Positions 5,839 through 9,607 of a DNA stretch of 9,607 nucleotides are shown in pieces; the first letter of the stretch is position 1, and every line of letters begins with the position of its first letter. A program made the translations under genes and the position numbers. Origin of the DNA: Hungatella sp. UBA5982 (lineage in GTDB: Bacteria; Bacillota; Clostridia; Lachnospirales; Lachnospiraceae); the NCBI GenBank assembly GCA_002429965.1, contig DJBG01000075.1, forward strand, positions 6,579 through 16,185, written 5' to 3'. Below the pieces are notes generated by a model. That model was not told where the DNA came from. It was given only the letters and a program-made list of their open reading frames with translations, and did no database searches.

Positions 5839-7122
5839 ATGATCATACACGTTGTTCAACCCGGTGAAACCATCAACTCAATATCAGAATATTACAAAAT
5901 CCCAGTTGACAGATTAATATTGGAAAACGGAATTACAAACCCTGGCAATTTAGCAATCGGTCAAACCATTGTGATTGTACAACCGGAAACAATCTACGTC
6001 GTCCAGGCCGGCGATACTTTGGAGAGTATTGCGGAGCAGCATGGTACTACGACAATGGAATTATTAAGAAATAATCCCTATCTTTCCGATAGGGAATTTA
6101 TGTACGTCGGTGAAACCATAGTTATAAGCTATCAAACTAATAAAACAAGAACAATTGCCACTAGTGGCTATATCTTTCCTTATATAGATAAATCTGTTTT
6201 AATAAAAACACTTCCTTTTTTATCTTATCTGACCATATTTAATTATAGGGCTACAAGTGAAGGAGAAATTGTCTCCAGTGATGACGACACTGAACTAATC
6301 CAGCTGGCTAAAACTTATTGTACTGCACCCATGATGTTTGTTACCACTATGACGGGAGAGGGAATAATTAACCGTGAAGTGTCCTTTGTAATTTTAAGTA
6401 ATCCTTCTGTGCAGGAGCGCCTGATTGATAATGCTCTTCAAATACTGAAAATGAAAGGTTTTTATGGTATAAACATATATACTGAATCCATTAACTATGA
6501 TAACCTGAATATCTTTGCAGATTTTTTGGAAAGGGCCGCTGCAATATTTCATTCAGAAGGTTTCAGGGTAGTAATTACCATAACGCCTGCTACAAATATT
6601 AATACCCCTAACATTAGTTTTGAAAAAATAGACTATTCAAAATTAGCTGAATTTGTAGATGGAATCATATTTTCTTCTTATGATTGGTCAAGGTCTTACA
6701 GTTATCCAAACGCAATTTTTCCGGTTAATGTCTTAAGAGAGTTGTTAAATTACATGGTTAGTATTATTCCACCTGAAAAAATTTTTCTAGGAGTTACTGC
6801 TCTAGGTTATGATTGGACCCTTCCCTATGTTCCCGGTGCCACAGAAGCTACTATAATATCTTATAACAGTGCAGTACAAATTGCAGCGGAAAATGGTATA
6901 CCAATACAATTTAATGAAGCAGCACAGTCACCCTATTTCTACTATATGGATAGTGATGGGATTCTGCATGTAGTATGGACTAAAGATGCAAGAAGCTTTG
7001 ACGCAAGAGCTGATCTGGTAGAAGAATATGGTCTCCAAGGCTTATCTTTTTGGACTGTTATGAAATTCGATGCACAAATGTGGTTTGTTATTAATAATAA
7101 ATATTACATCCAGAAGTTTTAA
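5839..7122 (+). CDS. LysM-LysM-GH18 protein, spore cortex-lytic/SleL-YaaH type, altered active site
   Basis: The protein of 427 residues has two N-terminal LysM peptidoglycan-binding domains (about 3-47, starting HVVQPGETI, and 52-97, starting YVVQAGDTL) and a GH18 glycoside hydrolase domain (about 105-425). Family members such as SleL/YaaH are N-acetylglucosaminidases acting on spore cortex; they carry LysM domains and no signal peptide, as here. Further GH18 marks are GYDW (323-326) and GLSFWTV (401-407). The catalytic DxxDxDxE is replaced: residues 209-216 read YGINIYTE, keeping Glu216 but with Tyr where two of the Asp are expected. Activity may be lost or changed. I chose ATG 5839 because GAGGG (5829-5833) precedes it by 5 bases; an in-frame TTG at 5827 overlaps that site. 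It is the largest intact gene of the element, followed by a receiver-domain remnant. Confidence 0.88.
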   Translation: MIIHVVQPGETINSISEYYKIPVDRLILENGITNPGNLAIGQTIVIVQPETIYVVQAGDTLESIAEQHGTTTMELLRNNPYLSDREFMYVGETIVISYQTNKTRTIATSGYIFPYIDKSVLIKTLPFLSYLTIFNYRATSEGEIVSSDDDTELIQLAKTYCTAPMMFVTTMTGEGIINREVSFVILSNPSVQERLIDNALQILKMKGFYGINIYTESINYDNLNIFADFLERAAAIFHSEGFRVVITITPATNINTPNISFEKIDYSKLAEFVDGIIFSSYDWSRSYSYPNAIFPVNVLRELLNYMVSIIPPEKIFLGVTALGYDWTLPYVPGATEATIISYNSAVQIAAENGIPIQFNEAAQSPYFYYMDSDGILHVVWTKDARSFDARADLVEEYGLQGLSFWTVMKFDAQMWFVINNKYYIQKF

Positions 7123-7141
7123 ATGTCCATCACATTCAACC

Positions 7142-7234
7142 TTTTTAGAGAATTTGAAATCTAAACAAGATTTGTATGTCCTATATGTGGATATAATAAT
7201 GCCAATGCTAGAAGGATTAAAAAATCTATGCTAA
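7142..7234 (+). pseudogene. Remnant of a response-regulator receiver domain (Spo0A-like)
   Basis: An open stretch of 30 codons beginning FLENLKSKQDLYVLYVDIIM and continuing PMLEGL. DIIMPxxxGL with a preceding hydrophobic strand is the phospho-acceptor region of receiver domains; Spo0A reads DVLVLDIIMPHLDGL there. No start codon, upstream acidic pair or downstream output domain remains, and TAA (7232-7234) ends it. The match is short, so assignment to Spo0A rather than another regulator is inference. Confidence 0.55.
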
Positions 7235-7238
7235 TGGT

Positions 7239-7288
7239 AGATTGCAAAGTATTATTTATAGGCGGGCCCGGAGAACCGGTTACCCGCC
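7239..7288. repeat. GC-rich hairpin repeat, copy 2, with shared upstream flank
   Basis: The hairpin at 7261-7288 pairs GGCGGG with CCCGCC and, inside, CCGG-AGAA-CCGG. AGATTGCAAAG (7239-7249) occurs at nearly the same distance upstream of copy 3 (7926-7936), so the repeated unit is longer than the hairpin. It lies between the LysM gene and the unknown gene at 7459. Confidence 0.72.
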
Positions 7289-7458
7289 ATTTAATATTAG
7301 CAACACTTACCTATACATTTTATCTCTTAAGCTAATCCCCCTCACAGCCCCGGCACTATCCCTGCTAAAAAAGGCCTTGGATCAGGGCTTGTGTCAAAAT
7401 GAATTATATTGAATATTATTATATTGTAAGTAAATATTTTAGGGGGCACAATATTATT

Positions 7459-7812
7459 ATGAATATACAGGGAAAAGTTTTAGAAGAATTAAAAGAAGAA
7501 GTGTTAGAATCTATAGAAGGAAAATCAGATGATGAAAAAAGGGAAATACTGAGAAAAAAATTTGATATTGATTGGGACATTCCTAGGTGTGGTGATCATA
7601 GACCATGTAAACTATGGTATGCTCAAGTTTTCACTTATTGCAGCACAATCGAATTAGAAAGAGAATTAAATTTTTTCTTGTTCTTAATCAACCTTTTTGG
7701 TCACATTTTTGGTTTTTGTTTCAACCAAGAGGATACAGTTTTTTTAGGCTGTACATGCCCCTGTGGTAATAAACAAATAATTCTTTATTATACAATTGTA
7801 TTTAGGGATTAA
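7459..7812 (+). CDS. Unrecognised Cys-containing small protein
   Basis: 117 residues in the form chosen; I do not recognise a family. The N-terminal third is charged and probably helical (Glu/Lys-rich, 1-36). A central CGDHRPCKLWY (44-54) follows, then a hydrophobic run (about 70-88) and a C-terminal CTCPCG (98-103) before a beta-like tail. Seven Cys (44, 50, 61, 87, 98, 100, 102) suggest metal binding or disulfides. The ATG at 7459 has AGGGGG at 7441-7446, a somewhat long spacing. An in-frame ATG at 7399 would add 20 residues rich in Tyr and Ile that look non-coding. The gene is bracketed by hairpin copies 2 and 3 and is followed by a good terminator at 7845, which supports it as a separate unit. 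Confidence 0.6.
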   Translation: MNIQGKVLEELKEEVLESIEGKSDDEKREILRKKFDIDWDIPRCGDHRPCKLWYAQVFTYCSTIELERELNFFLFLINLFGHIFGFCFNQEDTVFLGCTCPCGNKQIILYYTIVFRD

Positions 7813-7844
7813 TAATCTTACTGTCTATTGATGGTGTTTGAGGT

Positions 7845-7880
7845 TTCCCCGGTTCATTTGCCGGGGGAATTCTTTTGTTT
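7845..7880 (+). terminator. Intrinsic terminator after the unknown gene
   Basis: TTCCCCGG pairs with CCGGGG(G)AA around the loop TTCATTTG, followed by TTCTTTTGTTTT. It lies 33 bases after the stop codon of the gene ending at 7812. The string GTTCATTTGCCG recurs at 7909-7920. Confidence 0.78.
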
Positions 7881-7925
7881 TATGGAGTAAAAGTTGAATT
7901 GTAATCAAGTTCATTTGCCGCAGGC

Positions 7926-7973
7926 AGATTGCAAAGAGCTTTTTAAAGCGGGCCTGGAATACCGAAGCCCGCT
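7926..7973. repeat. GC-rich hairpin repeat, copy 3, with shared upstream flank
   Basis: AGCGGGC (7947-7953) pairs perfectly with GCCCGCT (7967-7973) around CTGGAATACCGAA, which keeps the inner CTGGAATACCG of the family with a weaker inner stem. AGATTGCAAAG at 7926-7936 is shared with copy 2, and the following ATATCA..GACT..CTATC with copy 1. It sits 11 bases after the stop of the minus-strand Cys-rich gene, where it could help end that transcript (TTTAAAAA follows on the minus strand). Confidence 0.7.
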
Positions 7974-7984
7974 CATATCAAAGA

Positions 7985-8281
7985 CTAACTATCATACTCT
8001 TCGTAATCTTCATACTCATCATACTTTTCACGTTCGTCACATTCATTTTCTTTCCGTCTGCATTTTCTGCAGCCGTCTTTAAAACCTCTCCAGTAAGCTT
8101 CTTTTAATGCTTTTTCGAACCATTCGCATTCATGTTTCTTTTCGCATTCACGTTTCTTTTCGCATTCGCATTCACGTTTCTTTTCGCATTCACATTCGCG
8201 TTTCTTTTCGCATTCACATTCGCGTTTGGGTTCGCACTTTTCAAAACATTCGCATCTACATTTAAAAGTATCTCTACTCAT
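7985..8281 (-). CDS. Cys/Glu/Lys-rich tandem-repeat protein, possible spore-coat protein
   Basis: 98 residues with 15 Cys. A Cys-rich head (CRCECFEKC, residues 8-16) is followed by three exact copies of KRECECEK (19-42), a shortened KRECEK (43-48) and KHECEW (49-54). Then come an aromatic, amphipathic segment (55-70), CRKC (71-74) and a very acidic Asp/Glu/Tyr tail (about 82-98). AAAGGAG (8291-8297) at 9 bases from the ATG and a good promoter show a real gene. The charged repeats cannot be a standard enzyme; clustered Cys pairs suggest metal binding or disulfide cross-linking, as in spore coat or exosporium proteins. That is inference from composition. It faces the unknown gene at 7459, with hairpin copy 3 between them. 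Confidence 0.78.
   Translation of the reverse strand: MSRDTFKCRCECFEKCEPKRECECEKKRECECEKKRECECEKKRECEKKHECEWFEKALKEAYWRGFKDGCRKCRRKENECDEREKYDEYEDYEEYDS
8120..8227 (-). repeat. 24-bp coding tandem repeat
   Basis: Three 24-bp units plus two 18-bp partial units encode KRECECEK. The units differ by a few third-position changes (cattcgcattcacg against cacattcgcg), so they are not all the newest duplicates, and the reading frame is kept. Copy number may vary between strains by slippage. Confidence 0.85.
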
Positions 8282-8314
8282 ATACTTTGACTCCTTTCAT
8301 GCCGTACTTACTAT

Positions 8315-8344
8315 ATTATATGGGACAAGTAGACAAGGTGTGAA
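8315..8344 (-). promoter_or_regulatory. Promoter of the Cys-rich repeat gene
   Basis: On the minus strand TTCACA (8339-8344), an 18-base spacer and TATAAT (8315-8320) would start near 8308, leaving a 27-base leader. The -10 lies in CATATAATA (8314-8322), which also fits the SigK form CATANNNTA, with AC 17 bases upstream as SigK promoters often have. The sequence does not decide between SigA and a sporulation factor. Confidence 0.6.
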
Positions 8345-8452
8345 TATTGAGAATGGGCAGAAAATGGACCCCAGACCGGATCACTGGAGCCCACTAAATT
8401 AGGAGTGATATATTACAATAAACGCTTTGAACAATATATTGTATGCAGCAAT
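8345..8452. other. Short stretch with no assigned gene
   Basis: A frame from about 8349 to 8402 on the plus strand (ENGQKMDPRPDHWSPLN, then stop) looks like the tail of some protein, but I do not recognise it. The remainder is AT-rich, with the palindrome CAATATATTG. Confidence 0.3.
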
Positions 8453-8632
8453 TTAAAATACAGGATACTGCAGCGCACCGTCCAGATCCGGCGTGAGCAT
8501 CACCGGATCCGTGGCCATCTTGCCTTCATGGTCCAGGTAATACCACTTGCCGTCAGACGCCTGCTGGCCCTTTACCATGGCCCCTGGACAAACCTGTGAC
8601 CGCGTAGAGCCACCATAAGCCACCCAGGGTAA
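8453..8632 (-). pseudogene. C-terminal fragment of a choline-binding-repeat wall protein
   Basis: About 59 codons ending at TAA (8453-8455). GKWYYLDHEGKMAT is the core of the cell-wall (choline) binding repeat, which anchors surface proteins to teichoic acids; the tail PDLDGALQYP resembles the ends of such proteins in clostridia. No N-terminus, signal peptide or further repeats remain. Upstream the frame stays open to 8788 only by running antisense through the integrase pseudogene. Its higher GC and position where the integrase N-terminus should be suggest insertion or deletion joining at about 8632. Confidence 0.72.
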
Positions 8633-8633
8633 A

Positions 8634-9381
8634 ACTGTCAAGCGCTTCACATTAGAGCAAACAGAAGCCTTTTTAAGCACATTTAAACAATGGTGTAACA
8701 ATACAGAAGAAAGCTCATGACCGAATAGTTGATACAGGAAAAGAATATCACGTCGATGCCTATTCAGAGCATAAGGATATACAAACACAATTTAAAGTAT
8801 TCTTCAACCTGGCACTCTTCTGCGGCCTGCGCCGGGGCGAATTAGTCGCTCTGGAATGGAGTGATTTTGACTTTGATCAGAATACAGTATCTATTAGCAA
8901 AAGCACAAGCATAATAGACGGACAACTGTTTACCAAACCTCCTAAAACAGAATCTTCCAACCGGCTAATATCTGTACCGGCTTCTATCATGGCCCAGGTG
9001 AAACTATATCGATAAGAACAGCTGGAATACCGTATGAACATTGGCAGTGCTTGGGAAGACGGCAATCACTTATTTACTCAATGGAATGGCCGACAATTGT
9101 ATCCAAGCACTCCATATGGCATGTTTAAGAAAATTATTCGGTGGCATAATGAATCAGTTACCAAGGAAGAATATAAACTTCCGGAAATACCCTTGCACGG
9201 CTTAAGGCACACTTCAGCTACGTTACTTATTTCCCAGAACGTAGATATCCGGACCGTATCTGGAAGGCTGGGTCATGCACAGACAAGCACTACTACCGAC
9301 ATATACAGCCACTTCTTACAAAAGGCAGATGAAGCAGCATCTAATACCTTGGAAAATCTATTCCATATAAAAGTAAAATAA
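8634..9381 (+). pseudogene. Tyrosine recombinase (integrase), truncated, frameshifted, with internal stop
   Basis: Site-specific recombinase of the phage-integrase/XerC family that would have moved this element. The N-terminal arm- and core-binding domains are missing. The readable part begins KRFTLEQTEAFLSTF in one frame, which ends at TGA 8718. It continues in the +1 frame from about 8713 (AHDRIVDTGKEYHVDAY). A TAA at 9013-9015 interrupts it, after which the frame runs to TAA 9379-9381. Catalytic residues remain: Arg in GLRRGEL, Lys in KPPKTESSNR, HGLRH, the His of LGHAQTS and the Tyr of DIYSHF. The gene points at the adjacent attachment site. With three separate lesions it is almost surely inactive. 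The piece 9034-9381 could still be translated from an internal ATG but lacks the first catalytic Arg. Confidence 0.92.
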
Positions 9382-9385
9382 AAAC

Positions 9386-9405
9386 GTTAGTCAAATGTTA
9401 GTCAA
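9386..9405 (+). repeat. Tandem direct repeats, probable integrase arm sites
   Basis: GTTAGTCAA occurs at 9386-9394 and again at 9397-9405, one helical turn (11 bp) apart, 4 bases after the integrase stop and about 50 bp inside the attachment repeat. Position and spacing match the arm-type sites bound by the N-terminal domain of tyrosine recombinases. Confidence 0.55.
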
Positions 9406-9410
9406 GTACG

Positions 9411-9437
9411 AAAAAGGCACCCTTTACAGGATGCCTT
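9411..9437 (-). terminator. Terminator of the intact tRNA-Arg (element-borne copy)
   Basis: On the minus strand AAGGCATCC pairs with GGGTGCCTT around TGTAAA, followed by TTTCG. It is a diverged copy of the terminator at 5057-5087 and replaces it downstream of the restored tRNA. Confidence 0.78.
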
Positions 9438-9457
9438 AAATTTTGAGAACCCTTGTA

Positions 9458-9517
9458 AAACAAAGGTTTTCTGTACGTGCGTGAGAAGATTCGAACTCCC
9501 GACACCTTGGTCCGTAG
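9458..9517. repeat. Right attachment-site repeat (pair of 5100-5159)
   Basis: Identical to 5100-5154 over 55 bp, and over 60 bp with one difference. It covers the tRNA from the anticodon loop to the 3' end plus 18 bases beyond. This is the copy brought by the element that keeps the tRNA whole. Confidence 0.92.
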
Positions 9518-9549
9518 CCAAGTGCTCTATCCAGCTGAGCTACACACAC
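9476..9549 (-). tRNA. tRNA-Arg (anticodon ACG), integration target
   Basis: 74 bases with full fold: acceptor GTGTGTG/CACGCAC (one U-G pair), discriminator G, D stem GCTC/GAGC, anticodon stem CTTGG/CCAAG with loop CTACGGA, and T arm GGGAG-TTCGAAT-CTTCT with two G-U pairs. CCA is not encoded. The 5' half is chromosomal and the 3' half (from about 9513) was supplied by the element. It starts 29 bases after the next tRNA and is probably co-transcribed with it. Confidence 0.95.
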
Positions 9550-9578
9550 ATATTCACTTTTTTACCTTTTCAGGCAAA

Positions 9579-9607
9579 TGCCGGCGACCGGAATCGAACC
9601 GGTACGG
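9579..9607 (-). tRNA. 3' part of a tRNA cut by the window edge, possibly Leu
   Basis: T arm ACCGG-TTCGATT-CCGGT and acceptor strand CGCCGGC with discriminator A are visible; the anticodon is outside the window. CCGT before the T arm and the GCCGGCG-type acceptor suit tRNA-Leu with a long variable arm, but Thr is not excluded. Confidence 0.82.

Larger units (their letters stand above)
7123..7458. other. Intergenic stretch with gene remnant and hairpin copy 2
   Basis: After the LysM gene there is no clear terminator. The stretch holds a receiver-domain remnant (7142-7234), hairpin repeat copy 2 (7261-7288) and then about 110 bases without recognisable coding sequence. A weak promoter may be TTGTGT (7389-7394), 17 bases, AATATT (7412-7417) ahead of the next gene. 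Confidence 0.55.
5100..9517. mobile_element. Decayed integrative element in tRNA-Arg(ACG), about 4.36 kb
   Basis: The ends are the 55-bp direct repeats 5100-5154 and 9458-9512. The right repeat lies inside an intact tRNA-Arg; the left one is a 3' tRNA fragment, which is the usual result of integration by a tyrosine recombinase into the anticodon-loop to 3'-end region. The integrase gene is next to the right end and points to it, again typical, but it is a pseudogene, so the element cannot move by itself. The interior is clearly richer in AT than the operon to its left, apart from a GC-rich fragment at 8453-8632. Cargo includes a LysM-GH18 protein, a Cys-rich repeat protein and two unknown small proteins. 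No replication, conjugation, capsid or toxin gene is visible. It may be a small genomic island or the remnant of a larger element. Confidence 0.88.

Noticed and set aside
7894..8082. Plus-strand frame of 62 codons starting at TTG
   Set aside because: It overlaps hairpin copy 3 and runs antisense through the well-supported Cys-rich gene; composition is His-rich from that shadow.
8120..8227. Possible CRISPR array or satellite
   Set aside because: Repeats are contiguous 24-bp units without spacers, and they code in frame for KRECECEK.
8349..8402. Transposase tail on the plus strand
   Set aside because: The 17-residue stretch is too short and I cannot tie it to a family; no inverted repeats flank it.
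8453..8788. One 111-codon gene on the minus strand
   Set aside because: The first half is antisense to the integrase pseudogene; only the C-terminal 59 codons match the wall-binding repeat family.

Overview
The window looks like a spore-forming member of the Firmicutes, most likely Lachnospiraceae or a related clostridial group. The grounds are strong AGGAGG-type ribosome binding sites, a 644-residue clostridial-style oligopeptide-binding lipoprotein, a LysM-GH18 protein of the spore cortex-lytic type, and a tyrosine recombinase close to those common in Lachnospiraceae. The genus is inference.

The left part (1 to about 4820, minus strand) is one operon. Reading in its own direction: a TTGATT-N16-TATACT promoter (4791-4818), a leader with an intrinsic terminator (4714-4752), a cytoplasmic serine hydrolase of the class A beta-lactamase fold (3889-4668), a dipeptide epimerase of the L-Ala-D/L-Glu type (2785-3870), an oligopeptide-binding lipoprotein (789-2723), an intergenic hairpin, and a DppB/OppB-like permease cut by the window edge (1-649). 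Together they suggest uptake and use of cell-wall-derived or similar peptides, as in the dpp/ykf region of Bacillus subtilis. Next comes a tRNA-Arg(ACG) gene with its own promoter and terminator (4873-5033).

From about 5100 to 9517 lies an AT-rich, decayed integrative element of about 4.36 kb inserted in a second tRNA-Arg(ACG) gene. A 55-bp perfect direct repeat (60 bp with one mismatch) marks its ends. The right copy is inside an intact tRNA (9476-9549); the left copy is the displaced 3' end of that tRNA (5118-5159). A tyrosine recombinase pseudogene sits at the right end, 5'-truncated, frameshifted and with an internal stop, and is followed by two short direct repeats that look like integrase arm sites. 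Next to it is a GC-rich fragment of a choline-binding-type wall protein.

The cargo is a small protein whose last residues are encoded by the tRNA fragment (5098-5457), a two-LysM GH18 protein with an altered catalytic motif (5839-7122), a remnant of a response-regulator receiver domain (7142-7234), an unknown Cys-containing protein (7459-7812), and a Cys/Glu/Lys-rich tandem-repeat protein resembling spore-coat proteins (7985-8281). A GC-rich hairpin repeat occurs three times at the gene boundaries (5671, 7261, 7947). Two cargo genes share the -10-like string CATATAATA, which resembles mother-cell sporulation promoters. The working hypothesis is an immobilised island carrying spore-envelope genes.

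The window ends in the 3' part of another minus-strand tRNA (9579-9607), which was probably co-transcribed with the invaded tRNA-Arg.
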